DNA from: Woeseiaceae bacterium
GTDB lineage: Bacteria; Pseudomonadota; Gammaproteobacteria; Steroidobacterales; Woeseiaceae
Assembly (NCBI GenBank): GCA_028279985.1
Contig: JANQMR010000037.1
Span: 248,001-312,000 of the forward strand
Length of the DNA stretch: 64,000 bases
Direction: 5' to 3'
In this document: positions 1 to 10,300 of the stretch, one piece after another
Numbering within the stretch: position 1 is the first letter of the stretch
Layout of the letters: the number at the start of each line of letters is the position of its first letter
The notes under the pieces: generated by a model
The model's input: only the letters and a program-made list of their open reading frames with translations
Databases searched by the model: none
Told to the model about the DNA's origin: nothing
Made by a program: the position numbers and the translations under genes

Positions 1-1122
1 GAAGGTCATCATTCCTATACCCGGCACCAGGTAGACGACGGCATTCGGATCACGCATGGCCGGGCTGTCGTCGTGCTTGCAGCGCTCATAGTAGGCGGTG
101 TAGGAAGCACGGTATTCTTCGAGCTTGGCGTCCAGATTCTCCGCTATCCTTGCAATTTCCGATTCCGTATCCAGTGCCGGATCGAAATCCACGACCAGCG
201 GACGGATCTTCGTCCGCAGGAAGTGATCCGGGCAGGAAGTTCCGAGCGCGGCAAGTTCGGGGAGCCGGTTCGAATTCACGAATTGCAGAACTTCGGGCGA
301 ATCATTGAAATGCCCTACCTTGTGTTGATTGCCGGTGATCTTCCCGCGGATCAAAGGCATCAGTTGCGCCGCGACAGATCGACGAGTCTCGGAATCGGGA
401 CCTGCCTCATACCGCGACCCGCCAAACATCTCTTCCTTATTGTTACTTGCCAGCCAGTCGGTTGCCTGTTGTACGATCCGCAATGTCGTTTCGTAACATT
501 CCTTCGAGCTGTCGCCCCATGTCAGCAGCCCGTGGCCAGCAAGAACCACACCCACGTAGTTGGGATTATCACGAACGGTCTGCCCGAGCAGTAGGCCCAG
601 ATCGTATCCCGGCCTCTGCCAGGACAACCATCCCACCATCCCACCGAACACGGTCTTCGTCAATGACTCACTGTCTTTCGCACACGCAATCGCGATCACC
701 GAGTCCGGGTGCATGTGATCGACATGCCTGTAGGAAACATAGGCGTGCAGCGGTGTGTCGATGCTCGCCGCGCGTGGATTCAGGTTGAAGGTGCAATGCG
801 GCAGGTAGGCAACCATCTCGTCTTCATACTGTCGCCCCCTGTAGAGCTTCTTAAGCTGCTCGAGCTTGTCGATATAGAGCGTCGAGAAACCGTCGAGACC
901 CATGCTGCCCAGATCTCCGCCGGATCCCTTGACCCAGAGAACGGTTTCCGACCTGCCTGTCAGCGGGTCCTTCTCCTCGATCTTTGCCGACGTATTGCCA
1001 CCGCCGTAATTCGTCAGGCGTAGATCGGAGCCAAGCAGATTCGAGCGATAGCGAAGCAGCTCCGGCTCGCTCATCGCCTTCGCCAGCTTGTCGTCCCATT
1101 TGTTCTCTAGCGTTACGGGCAC
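1..1122 (-). CDS. Bifunctional rhamnulose-1-phosphate aldolase / short-chain dehydrogenase (N-terminal part, cut by window edge)
   Basis: Reading the minus strand from a GTG at 1122 gives 374 open codons to the window edge; no stop is reached, so the C-terminal dehydrogenase half lies outside. The visible part is a class II aldolase: a phosphate-binding GGGNTSAK near residues 41-47, an HMHPDSV zinc-ligand stretch and later an AGHG histidine. The opening VTLENKWDD and the RSNLLGSD run fit the fused family in which a RhaD-like aldolase is joined to an SDR that oxidises L-lactaldehyde, rather than the short E. coli RhaD. It would cleave L-rhamnulose-1-phosphate to DHAP and lactaldehyde in the cytoplasm. 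An AGG lies about 6 bases before the GTG, and an ATG further upstream runs into a stop. The rhamnosidase and sulfatases nearby support a rhamnose role. Confidence 0.85.
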   Translation of the reverse strand, partial: MPVTLENKWDDKLAKAMSEPELLRYRSNLLGSDLRLTNYGGGNTSAKIEEKDPLTGRSETVLWVKGSGGDLGSMGLDGFSTLYIDKLEQLKKLYRGRQYEDEMVAYLPHCTFNLNPRAASIDTPLHAYVSYRHVDHMHPDSVIAIACAKDSESLTKTVFGGMVGWLSWQRPGYDLGLLLGQTVRDNPNYVGVVLAGHGLLTWGDSSKECYETTLRIVQQATDWLASNNKEEMFGGSRYEAGPDSETRRSVAAQLMPLIRGKITGNQHKVGHFNDSPEVLQFVNSNRLPELAALGTSCPDHFLRTKIRPLVVDFDPALDTESEIARIAENLDAKLEEYRASYTAYYERCKHDDSPAMRDPNAVVYLVPGIGMMTF

Positions 1123-1246
1123 AGTTGCCTAGCCTTCATTTTCATTGAATAAATGCCATCGTCGTTCGGGTTTCAGCCATAACAAGGCCGACACAAGCTC
1201 GTCCAATCTCCACCAGGGAACCTCTGCACAAGTCCAGCGAGGCTCC

Positions 1247-2737
1247 CTAGCGATCCGCTCGTGCCGGGCGCAGCAGCGGGTGCAGGCCCCACTCGAGCCT
1301 GCGTTCCGCATCGAATTCCGGATTCAAGGTCGGCATCTCCGCGCCAACGTCATCCCGCCAAACTCGCAATGTCTCTGCGAGCGCGGCCGCTTCCGCCGGC
1401 CGCTCTACCGCCAGGTTGCGCGATTCGGCGATGTCCTTGCTCAGGTCGTACAACTCGATCTCGCCGCTATCGTAGAATTCTATGAGCTTGCTGGTGCCCT
1501 GCACTATCGCCCCTGCCGGCCGCGAATGGTGATAGTGCGGGTAGTGAAAGAAGATCGGTCTATCCACACTGTTTTCTTCGCCTGACAGAACGGGCCGGAG
1601 ATCGATTCCGTCCAGCGGCTGATCGGGCAATGACGCCCCCGCCACGCCCAGGAAAGTAGGATAGAAATCGACCGTCGACACCGGTACGGCGGAGCGGCTG
1701 TTCGGTGGTACGACGCCTGGCCAGCGGACAATCATCGGGACCCGTATACCCCCCTCGTACAACGAGCCTTTCTCGTTCCTGAGCGGCACATTCGTAGTCA
1801 CGACAACGCCATCAGCCTTGTCGAATCGTTCGGACAGGCCGCCATTATCGGAGGTGAACACGATCATCGTACTGTCGGTGAGTCCAAGTTCGTCGATCGA
1901 GTCGAGAATCCGACGGAGACTGTCGTCGACATGCTCGATCATCGCGGCATACCGGGGGTTGTAAACACCCTCGACATCGGGCACGGGTTTCCGCTCGTAT
2001 TTGTTGATCAGCTTTTCATCGGCATGCAAAGGAATATGAACAGCATAGTGAGACAGGAATAAGAAGAACGACCTCTCCTTGTTCTCCTCAATGAAGCGGA
2101 TGCTTTCGTTAGTCAGAACGTCCGCAAGATAGTCGCCTTCCTCGGCATCCGGATTACCGACGGTAAACGTATCGGGTTGAACGAAATGACCGCCGTGCCT
2201 CGAGACCACGGCGTCGTCGTATCCATGCCGGTCGGGCATTTGTTCGCGATCGCGGAAGCTCAGGTGCCACTTGCCGAAGTAGCCTGTCCGGTAACCCGCA
2301 TCTCGCAGCGATTCCGCCACCGTCACCAGCCGCCCCGGCAAGTGCATTGGCGTGTTGGGCGGCTCGGCCAGAATCTCCCAGGGACGAAGGTGGCCGGGGA
2401 TGAAGTTCGTCAGCCCGAGACGCGCCGGGTACTGCCCGGTCTGCATGGCCGCACGGCTTGGCGAGCAGACCGGAGCTGACGCATAGGCTGCGGAGAACAG
2501 CATCCCCTCGCCGGCAAGTGCGTCGATGGTCGGCGTTTCGTGAAACCGGTTGCCGTACGCCGGCAGGTCGGCCCAGCCCAGGTCGTCGATGTACACGACT
2601 ACAATGTTGGGCGGCGGGTCATCAACCGCGACGTTAGTATCGTCCTGGGCGCTGACGAGGACAGGCACAAGCGCGATCGGAAACACTGCAAAGCAGGCAA
2701 CGGCAGCAAAACGAAAGTGACGGGAAACTCGCTTCAT
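1247..2737 (-). CDS. Secreted S1-family sulfatase
   Basis: This is a formylglycine-dependent arylsulfatase-type hydrolase. The signature CSPSRAAMQTGQYP places the cysteine to be converted to formylglycine at about residue 91, and metal-binding aspartates lie in YIDDLGW (about 50-55). The start was set at ATG 2737 rather than the upstream ATG at 2776, because it gives a clean signal peptide (basic MKRVSRHFR, hydrophobic core ending LVSAQ) and removes an overlap with the gene before it. Its start lies 10 bases after the stop of the second sulfatase, so the two are co-transcribed. The length of 496 residues is normal for the family. The substrate cannot be read from the sequence; a sulfated rhamnose unit is inferred from the neighbours. 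Confidence 0.88.
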   Translation of the reverse strand: MKRVSRHFRFAAVACFAVFPIALVPVLVSAQDDTNVAVDDPPPNIVVVYIDDLGWADLPAYGNRFHETPTIDALAGEGMLFSAAYASAPVCSPSRAAMQTGQYPARLGLTNFIPGHLRPWEILAEPPNTPMHLPGRLVTVAESLRDAGYRTGYFGKWHLSFRDREQMPDRHGYDDAVVSRHGGHFVQPDTFTVGNPDAEEGDYLADVLTNESIRFIEENKERSFFLFLSHYAVHIPLHADEKLINKYERKPVPDVEGVYNPRYAAMIEHVDDSLRRILDSIDELGLTDSTMIVFTSDNGGLSERFDKADGVVVTTNVPLRNEKGSLYEGGIRVPMIVRWPGVVPPNSRSAVPVSTVDFYPTFLGVAGASLPDQPLDGIDLRPVLSGEENSVDRPIFFHYPHYHHSRPAGAIVQGTSKLIEFYDSGEIELYDLSKDIAESRNLAVERPAEAAALAETLRVWRDDVGAEMPTLNPEFDAERRLEWGLHPLLRPARADR

Positions 2738-2747
2738 CCAAGAAGTC

Positions 2748-4451
2748 CTACAGCGGAATCGAGCCCAGCTTTTCATCCAGCGCCCTGAGCTTCGAATCGG
2801 TGACGTCGATGTACCCGAATTGCTGCATCAATCTGGGGGACAAGGATCTCCACCACCACATTGGATCGTCGGTGAGCTCGGGCAACTCCACCTCGAGGAT
2901 TGCGACGGCCGCTCGTATGCCAAGGAGCTCACCCAGCGCCGACTCCGTCGATAGAGGACCGGGTACCCTCGGCAAGGTCGATTCCCAGTCGCCCCAGGGG
3001 CTCTCCACATGACCCACTGGAAACTGAGTCTCGAGAAAGTGCTCCAGCTTGTCCTCTCTCAAATAGCTGGCACCGGGGCGAAAATCATCCTGAAGCCGAT
3101 CCAGCCAGCGACCCAGTTCGACTTCCAACGTCTGCTGCGTCTCCGCGTGCTCGGCTGAATTGCAGAGATTTTTCATTTGATAAGGGTCTGCGTGATTGTC
3201 ATACAACAACCAGGGTCCGGAGATCGACCTGACATAGGTGTATCGGTTTGTCCGCACACCGCGATACTCGGCAAAACCGTAGGTTCGTGCACTGGTAATC
3301 GGCACCGGAAGGTTGAGAAATGCAGACTCCGGCGCAGGGCCTTCGTCGGCAGCCGGTGATACCCGCGAGAAATCCCTGCCCTCGACACTTGAAGGAACGG
3401 GGATCCCGCAAAGCCCGAGCAAGGTGGGCATGATGTCCGGTGAATCGATGTTCGCCGCGGACTTTGCGCCCTGCCAACCGGGGCGTCCTGGCGATCGAAT
3501 GAGCAAAGGCACGCAGACAGACTCGTTCCACGGATAGAGTTTGTACTTGAGCCCGTGGGACTCCATCATGTCGCCATGATCCGACGTGAAAAGGACAATC
3601 GTGTTGTCCGCAGTCCCGGTCTCCTCCAGGACAGCCAGCAATTGTGCGAAACAATCGTCCAGCGCAGCGATGTGGGCGTAGTAGCCTCGCAGGTCTGAGG
3701 TGGCAATCTCGACGTGTTCCTCAGGTACGTTCGGCCGCAGGACTATGTGTCTGTCCCGGTAAGACTCGCGATACCGTTCGGGGGCGGTGTGCAGCGGAAA
3801 ATGCGGCGGACCCCAAGACAGGACCAGGAAGTACGGATTTTCCGATCTCGAGCGATCTCGAACAAACCGGCAGGCATCCTCAGTCTGCGCCAGTGCGTCG
3901 TACCCGTCCCAGTATTTTCGCGTGCGATCAGCGCCTTCATAGTAGAAGGACCGGTTGTAGTCGTGGCTGACCTCAGCCGCTTTCCAATATTCGAATCCTA
4001 ACCGTCGATCCTCGGGAATGTATGCATCGCGCCGTCCGTAGCGACCATCCGGGCTGCCGTGCAGGTGCCACTTGCCGATATAGCCCGTGCTGTAGCCCGC
4101 ATCCCTGAAGGCTTCGGCCAGCGCAGGGCCGTCGGGACGCAAAGGAACGTCGTTGATGTAGACGCCGTGCGTAAGCGGGTATTGCCCCGTCAGCAAGCTG
4201 GCGCGAGCCGGTGCACACACCGAACAACCTGCTATCGCATTAACGAAGTTCATGCTCTGCGCCGCGAACCGATCGATTGTCGGCGTATGGGCATTCGGGT
4301 CGCCGGCGTAACCGAGCGCTTGGCCACGCCATTCGTCTCCCATCACGAACAAGACATTGGGGCGGCGACCTGTCCCGTCGGCCTCGCAACCCAGCGAGCC
4401 CGCCAGCGTTGAAGCCAGCAGACCGCCCGTGAACTCACGACGCGTAATCAT
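2748..4451 (-). CDS. Sulfatase with twin-arginine/lipoprotein-type signal
   Basis: A second S1 sulfatase, 567 residues from the ATG at 4451. The N-terminus carries a Tat-like TRREF followed by a hydrophobic stretch and a lipobox-like LAGSLGC (Cys22), so it is probably exported and lipid-anchored. The sulfatase signature is CAPARASLLTGQYP with the formylglycine cysteine near residue 79. DHGDMMESHG supplies later metal or substrate ligands. The chosen start has a GGGGAA about 10 bases upstream; the in-frame ATG 48 bases further up would bury the signal. The gene lies directly upstream of the other sulfatase and downstream of the TonB receptor, all on the minus strand. No sulfatase-maturing enzyme is in the window, so it must be encoded elsewhere. 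Confidence 0.88.
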   Translation of the reverse strand: MITRREFTGGLLASTLAGSLGCEADGTGRRPNVLFVMGDEWRGQALGYAGDPNAHTPTIDRFAAQSMNFVNAIAGCSVCAPARASLLTGQYPLTHGVYINDVPLRPDGPALAEAFRDAGYSTGYIGKWHLHGSPDGRYGRRDAYIPEDRRLGFEYWKAAEVSHDYNRSFYYEGADRTRKYWDGYDALAQTEDACRFVRDRSRSENPYFLVLSWGPPHFPLHTAPERYRESYRDRHIVLRPNVPEEHVEIATSDLRGYYAHIAALDDCFAQLLAVLEETGTADNTIVLFTSDHGDMMESHGLKYKLYPWNESVCVPLLIRSPGRPGWQGAKSAANIDSPDIMPTLLGLCGIPVPSSVEGRDFSRVSPAADEGPAPESAFLNLPVPITSARTYGFAEYRGVRTNRYTYVRSISGPWLLYDNHADPYQMKNLCNSAEHAETQQTLEVELGRWLDRLQDDFRPGASYLREDKLEHFLETQFPVGHVESPWGDWESTLPRVPGPLSTESALGELLGIRAAVAILEVELPELTDDPMWWWRSLSPRLMQQFGYIDVTDSKLRALDEKLGSIPL

Positions 4452-4507
4452 TGCATTATATTCCCCGGTCGCCGTACTCAGAGACTCGCGGACTAACAAG
4501 TCAGCTA

Positions 4508-4539
4508 GTCTATGTTAGAAGTCGTCTATGCTAGAAGTC
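4508..4539. repeat. 16-bp tandem direct repeat at the 3' end of the TonB receptor gene
   Basis: Two adjacent 16-base units beginning GTCTATG and ending AGAAGTC differ at one base. The second unit covers the stop codon of the receptor gene at 4531, so the 3' end has been duplicated into the spacer before the sulfatase. This is consistent with replication slippage; no function is evident. Confidence 0.8.
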
Positions 4540-7170
4540 GAACGTCAGCGTGACGAAGTAAGCACGAAGTTGCGCCAAGACCGTCGAATAGAGCCCACCG
4601 GGACTCGCTGCGACTTCCTCCGGAGTCAGTCCCTGCCGGTTCAGTGACGCGAGGAAGCCGCCAGACCTCGACCAGCTAAGTACGCCCGTGTCTTCGTTCA
4701 GCAGATTCTGGATCTCGACTCGAACACTCACGGAGTCATTGAACCAGTAAGTCGCGCCGACATCGACGATGCTGAAGCCCGGCATGTCGAAAGCGTTGTA
4801 ACGGTTGGCGGGCCTGCTACCGACATAGTCCCAGTTGAGATCGATCGACAGAGACTCGGTAGGATCGTAGTACAAGCCGATCCGGCCCAACAGATCTGCC
4901 GCATTGTCGGCATCGTTGTCGGGAACGAAGACCAGTTCGTCGTCGGCAGGCCCGGGAGAATTGGCCCGCCATTGCGCGTAATCCTTGGACTTCGACCGCT
5001 GCAGCGTCAAAGCAGCCTGGACGACCAATTCGGGTGTTATTGCGTAGTCTAAGTCCACCTCGACGCCATACGTCGTGATCGTCGCCGGATTGGGCGGCGG
5101 CGCGTATGAGTTTCCGTTCTCGTCGGTAAAGATCTGGAACGTGGTTACGTTGCCGAGATCCGAGTAGAACGGGAAGATCGCGGCGTTCAGCCTCTCCGTT
5201 GACGACTTGATGCCAATCTCGAACTGCTTGAGCTCGATCGCCTTGTCGAAGATGTTGTCGACCTGCGCCTGGTTCAGAAGGCCCGTGACACTTCCGAAGC
5301 TCGGTGCTTTCTCGCCGCTCGAATACCGCACGTAGGTCGAGAGTCGCTCGTTCCACGCATGATTGAGGGCCACGGAGTACGACACGTAGTCATACGTTCG
5401 TTTCGCGCTGACCGGAGGCGGCTGGAAGTTCGGGAAGTTGTCATACCACGTCAATGGATTGCCGTCTTCCCCGCCTACCGTCGGGTCGCCGAAACCGGCC
5501 GGCGGTACGCCGTTCTGGTTCGTGGTCGTAAGCTCGATGTCCTCGTAGCGAACTCCCCAGTCCAGGTCCGTCGCGCCGGTAATTTGCCAGTTATGACCAA
5601 AGAAGAAAGAGAGCTGTTTCTGCGAGCCGTCGTACATACGGCCGCCGCTGAGCGCGTCACCCAATGCCCCGAAACCTTCCGGTGAGGTTACCTGTACGAC
5701 TTCTCCGCTCGGCCGGGTCAGAGTGACGTCGTACAAGAACGGCCGGTCCTGCAATCCGGAGAACCCGATGCCCCCGCCGTCGAATCTCTGCATGATGTCC
5801 GAATCGGCGATGAAACCGCCGATCGTAAAGGTGTGATTATCGACCGACCTGGTCAGAGCAAGCTGCGCCATGACCTCGTCTACTTCGTAGCGCGGATCGA
5901 ATGCGATTTGCGTAAATACCCCGTTCTGCAGAATCTCCTGGTTCGGCAGATTGTTGACGGTCACGGTGTGCGGCGGACGACCCGTCGCCGTGGTGGTCTC
6001 GGCCAACAATGCGCCTGACACCGGATCGCGGAATTGATACGTGCCCGCCTGTCCCATCGTGTTGCTCAATATGTACACAAAGGGATCCGTGAGCGGCATG
6101 GCGAAAATGACGGCACCGGTGTTCCAATCCGATGTGTTATCGTTGATTCGGGCGTTGACGTCGAGCTTCCAGTCATCCGAAATCTCATGTGTCCACTTGG
6201 CCGCCAGACTTAGCTGTTCGTTTTGTGTCGTGTTGCCTGCATCCCAGCTTGCAATACTGCCGTCCGGTGCCCGCCAGGAATGGGGCGCCCTCGGCGGCTG
6301 GAACGAGTCGTTCGCGTCGAGGCCGGGCGCGACCCGGGGATTGTGATAATCGACAGTCGGAATGAACTCGAAGAAGAGGTTGTCGTCATTTAGGGCCTTG
6401 GCGGTGAGCAACAACTCGCCGTCGTCATAGTCCCACAAGAGGTTCGCGCGCAACTGTCCGCCCTTGTTGAGCCGGTAGCCGGGGTGGTGCGCACCGTCGC
6501 TTTCGCGGTAGAAACCGCCAATGCCGTAATAAAGGTCGCCGGAACCGAGTTGGCCGCCGACGAAGCCTTCTACTCGATAATACGGGTGCTCGCCATCTCC
6601 CTCGAGGCCATACCGCGCGCTAACCGATGCGCCCTCGTCGGCACGGCCGTTCTTCGTGATGTAATTGAATACGCCGCCGGGTGCGTTGGCCGCCGTTACG
6701 GTTGCCGTTCCGCCGCGTAGCGCTTCGATTCTGCTTATCGTCGTATCGGCCCGCAAAAAGAAATCCGGCCCATAGTTCGTCAGGACGACATTGGTTACGG
6801 GCATGCCGTCCTCCTGCATCGACACGTAGAAGTAGCCGTTCGATGCCTCCATGGCGCCGGCCGATACGCCCCGGGAGTGCACGATGTTTCGTATTTCGCC
6901 GTAACCCGAGTTCACGAAGACCCCCGGCACGTTTTTGAGCAGGTCGGAAGCGCTCATCACGCCCAAACGACTGATCTCTTCCGCAGTGATCACGGAAACG
7001 GCGACAGGCGCTTCCTCGAGACTACGTTCGGTGAAAACGCCCGTTACGATGACCTCCTCCAACTCATCGTCCGACGAAGCATCCTCCCTGGAGTTCGTCT
7101 GCGCAAACCCGGGTGTGGAAACCATGCCGAACAATGCCAGCGCGGTTGCAACGCAAATACCTCTGATCAT
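4531..7170 (-). CDS. TonB-dependent receptor (carbohydrate-uptake type)
   Basis: An 879-residue outer-membrane receptor. It has a signal peptide ending GFAQ, a TonB box (EEVIVTG, about residues 38-45), a plug domain with the typical ISRIEALRG and PGGVFNYITK motifs, then a long beta-barrel ending in the aromatic LTFDF. A strong GGGGGAAAG lies just before the ATG. It stands immediately upstream of the two sulfatases on the same strand and divergent from the GH106-like rhamnosidase, so it probably imports sulfated rhamno-oligosaccharides. The substrate is an inference from context; the receptor fold itself is certain. Confidence 0.93.
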   Translation of the reverse strand: MIRGICVATALALFGMVSTPGFAQTNSREDASSDDELEEVIVTGVFTERSLEEAPVAVSVITAEEISRLGVMSASDLLKNVPGVFVNSGYGEIRNIVHSRGVSAGAMEASNGYFYVSMQEDGMPVTNVVLTNYGPDFFLRADTTISRIEALRGGTATVTAANAPGGVFNYITKNGRADEGASVSARYGLEGDGEHPYYRVEGFVGGQLGSGDLYYGIGGFYRESDGAHHPGYRLNKGGQLRANLLWDYDDGELLLTAKALNDDNLFFEFIPTVDYHNPRVAPGLDANDSFQPPRAPHSWRAPDGSIASWDAGNTTQNEQLSLAAKWTHEISDDWKLDVNARINDNTSDWNTGAVIFAMPLTDPFVYILSNTMGQAGTYQFRDPVSGALLAETTTATGRPPHTVTVNNLPNQEILQNGVFTQIAFDPRYEVDEVMAQLALTRSVDNHTFTIGGFIADSDIMQRFDGGGIGFSGLQDRPFLYDVTLTRPSGEVVQVTSPEGFGALGDALSGGRMYDGSQKQLSFFFGHNWQITGATDLDWGVRYEDIELTTTNQNGVPPAGFGDPTVGGEDGNPLTWYDNFPNFQPPPVSAKRTYDYVSYSVALNHAWNERLSTYVRYSSGEKAPSFGSVTGLLNQAQVDNIFDKAIELKQFEIGIKSSTERLNAAIFPFYSDLGNVTTFQIFTDENGNSYAPPPNPATITTYGVEVDLDYAITPELVVQAALTLQRSKSKDYAQWRANSPGPADDELVFVPDNDADNAADLLGRIGLYYDPTESLSIDLNWDYVGSRPANRYNAFDMPGFSIVDVGATYWFNDSVSVRVEIQNLLNEDTGVLSWSRSGGFLASLNRQGLTPEEVAASPGGLYSTVLAQLRAYFVTLTFDF

Positions 7171-7201
7171 CTCTTTCCCCCTCAGCCGAATCTGACTGAT
7201 A

Positions 7202-7252
7202 ATGATTGATCTTGATTGATTTTGATTGTTATAATTACATTTTGATCAATTC
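7202..7252. promoter_or_regulatory. Divergent regulatory region with 10-bp phased TGATTGAT repeats
   Basis: Between the receptor gene (left) and the rhamnosidase gene (right) the sequence becomes very AT-rich. TGATTGAT occurs at 7203 and 7213, with TGATTGTT at 7223, spaced exactly 10 bases apart, and a TTGATCAATT palindrome follows at 7241. Repeats on one helical face in a divergent promoter suggest an operator for an oligomeric regulator. The DeoR-family repressor encoded at 10548 is the obvious candidate. This is inferred from layout only. Confidence 0.5.
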
Positions 7253-7334
7253 CTGTCAATGCACGGCTCCCTCGGGTCCCTGGAGATCTGCGTTATCGTT
7301 GCCGTGCATTGACGGATTCACTGAATGGGAGATC

Positions 7335-10300
7335 ATGACGAGCACTGATCGTAAACTCTGGGGCGCCGGGAATCGGCTCAAGCGAGGAGCTCCGGCGACT
7401 GCCCGAAGCGTTCCCGTCGCGGTCTGCGGACTGCTTTTATTGCTTGTGACGACATCAGCACGATCGCAACCGGCCGCGGACTCGGAGGGCCCTGCTTCGG
7501 AGCAGACTTTCCCGGTTCGATTTGGGAATGCACACAGGTCGACGGGTGCTATGTTTCGCTGGTGGTGGCCTGGCGCCGCGGTCGATCCGGCGATCATTCG
7601 GTCCCAGCTCGAATCGGTCGCCAGCGCCGGGTACAAAGGCATCGAAATTGCGGATGTCAAAGTCAGCGTCGAATACCCGGTCGATCCGGATCTCTACCAG
7701 TACGGTTCACCGGCGTGGCGCGCGGCTTTGGAAACCGCGACTCGAGAGGCGGAGCGACTGGGCCTGCAAGTCGATGTTACGATGGGCCCGCACTGGCCTG
7801 TTGCAGTACCCGGCCTGGACGTGGATGGACCGGCGTCATCGAAAGAGTTGATCGGTGCATACGTCGTGCTCGATGGCGGCACCTATACCGGCCCGGTTCC
7901 CTTGCCTGAACCGCTGATCTACTCGAATCGAAGCTCAACCAACGGGCGCATCACCGAACGGCACTCTACATCCGTTCCTACACTGATTTCGGTGGGCGCC
8001 GTACGTTGCCAAACCGCTAAATGTGACGACAGCTCACCCGAACTGGATCTGACGACCTTTGTCGATCTGAGAGTGACCGGCACCGACAGCCCGATCGACT
8101 GGCGTGCGCCCAACCATGCACCCGACCATAGTGGCTGGGTCGTAATAGCTCACTGGCAAAGAGGTACGGGGCAACGAAATGATGCGCCCTGGGGCACGAC
8201 GCCCTACCTGGTGACCAATCCGGAATCGCGAGTGGTCGATCACTTTAGCCTGCAAGGCGCTCACGCATTCCTGGAGTTTCTCGAGACGACGATCAGCGAA
8301 GCGACAATCTCTGCGATAGCCCGCGTCGGCGGCGCACTATTCGAAGACTCCATCGAGCTCAAGGCCGCCCAGCTCTGGACGACCGGCATGCTCACGGAAT
8401 TCAGGACTAGGCGCGGATATGCGCTCGAGCCCTATCTCGCTTGTGCCACGTACCACCCGCCAGACGGTCCGTTCGACGAACCGAAGCCCGTATTCAAGTT
8501 CTCGCAACGGGACTCGAAGACGTGCAGACGCGCACGCCGTGACCTTGCTCAAACGCTAGCCGATCTGTACATAGACAATCACCTGCTGCCATTCAAACGG
8601 TGGGCTAATGACCGCGGTATCCGGTTTCGCGCCCAGCCTTACGGTATTCCGATCGACATGGCGAAAGCTGCCGCCATGCTGGACGTCGCCGAAGACGAAT
8701 CGTTTGCCTCCGGCACCAGTGATGACTGGAAGCTCATGGCGAGCGGCGTGGAAGTTGCCGGCAAGGTACTCGTATCCGATGAGTTTATTGTCGGGGGCTT
8801 TGGCGGGACGTACCGGATGAGCACGCAACAGATCGTCCGGGAAGTCAATGCACAGTATGCGCTCGGCGCAAATCAGCTCGTTTTCCACGGCTTGGCCTAC
8901 GAAGACTGGCCTCCACCGGCCGACGGCGCCAATGCAGATTCGCTGGTGCGCTGGCCCGGATACAGGGCCTTCATGCCGAGAATTCCGGACGCGTTCGGGC
9001 CGCGCAATCCTACCTGGGAGTTCGAGCAAACGCTCGCCTCGTACCTCGCGAGGACCCAACTGGTACTTCAGACGGGACAACGTCGCCGGGACATTGCCGT
9101 CTACAATCAGAGTTTGAATCACATCCAGAAGCCTTTTGATGGAGACGAGCGGCTGGAGCCCGGTTACTCGTACGGTTACCTGACTCCCGGTCTGCTCGAG
9201 CTCGTGGTACCCAAAGCCCGTGACGGCAGGCTCTATCCCGACGGCCCGGCCTTCAAAGCCGTCATTCTGGACATGCAGGAAACTCTGCCGCTGGTGGCAG
9301 CAGAATCCTTGCTTGCCATGGCAAATGACGGCGTGCCGATTATTGTCCTCGGCGATGTGCCGAGTGAGCTGCCTGGCATCGACGCCGACAAGGGCCGTAC
9401 GACGGCAGACCTTTCTCGAACTGTCGATGAAATACTTTCTCGAAGTGTCGTTGTCCGCAATCCAAGTGCAAAAGCGCTTACAAGAGTGCTCCGAAGACTG
9501 AATATCGAACCAGCCGGAAGGAGTTCGGCCGGCAAAGTCAGGATCATCCACCGGTCGGATGGCGATGCGGACTACTTCTTTGTTTACAATCGATCGGAAC
9601 AGGATGTAAGCGGTGAGATTCGCCTTTGCGCGGCCGGCGTTCCCTATCACCTCGATGCGTGGTCCGGCAATGTAACGCGTCTTGCCGAATACACGGTGGA
9701 TGACGAGTGTGTCGTATTGAGTTTGTCACAACAAACGGGCGATGCGGATATCTTCGCAATGGCGCCACCTGATTATTCGGGTGAAATGTTGAACGATCAG
9801 CGACTGCCTATCGTCAGCAGCAGTGCCGACAGCGTCTACGTTTCCGGACGGGACCTGGTTGCCCGCAAGCTTGACAGCCAGGCCGCAAGGCTTGCACTTT
9901 CCGACGGTACCGTCGTAGAGATTGAGGCACGCCGCTTACCGGAACCGTTGAATCTCGACGATTGGCAACTTCGGGTTGAGAGTTTCTTGCCACTGGACCC
10001 GGAAGGAAGATCAACTGAAACCCGGCGCGAGGTACTGGCGCTCGGCCCCATTGAATTGACTCCCTGGCCGGATATACCGGGAATCGAGACCGTATCGGGC
10101 ATAGGCACTTATTCCACGGATATTGAACTGGGAGACGAATGGGCCGATCTCGGTGCGTATTTCGAGCTCGGCGAAATTTCCGGCGCGTTCTCGATTCGCG
10201 TCAACGGCGAGGATATCGCTGGGTTGAGTCAACTCGATAACCGATTCGACCTCGGGTATCGACTGCGGATAGGCACGAACCGGATCGAGGTCGCAGTAGC

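Noticed and set aside
7200-7225. Fur box before the first TonB receptor
   Set aside because: TGATAATGATTGAT resembles a Fur half-site, but the 10-base phased repeats describe it better and the neighbours are sugar genes.
8556-9650. Long minus-strand open frame of 364 codons
   Set aside because: It lies wholly antisense to the GH106-like gene, shows no domain and is explained by the GC-rich codon pattern of the real gene.
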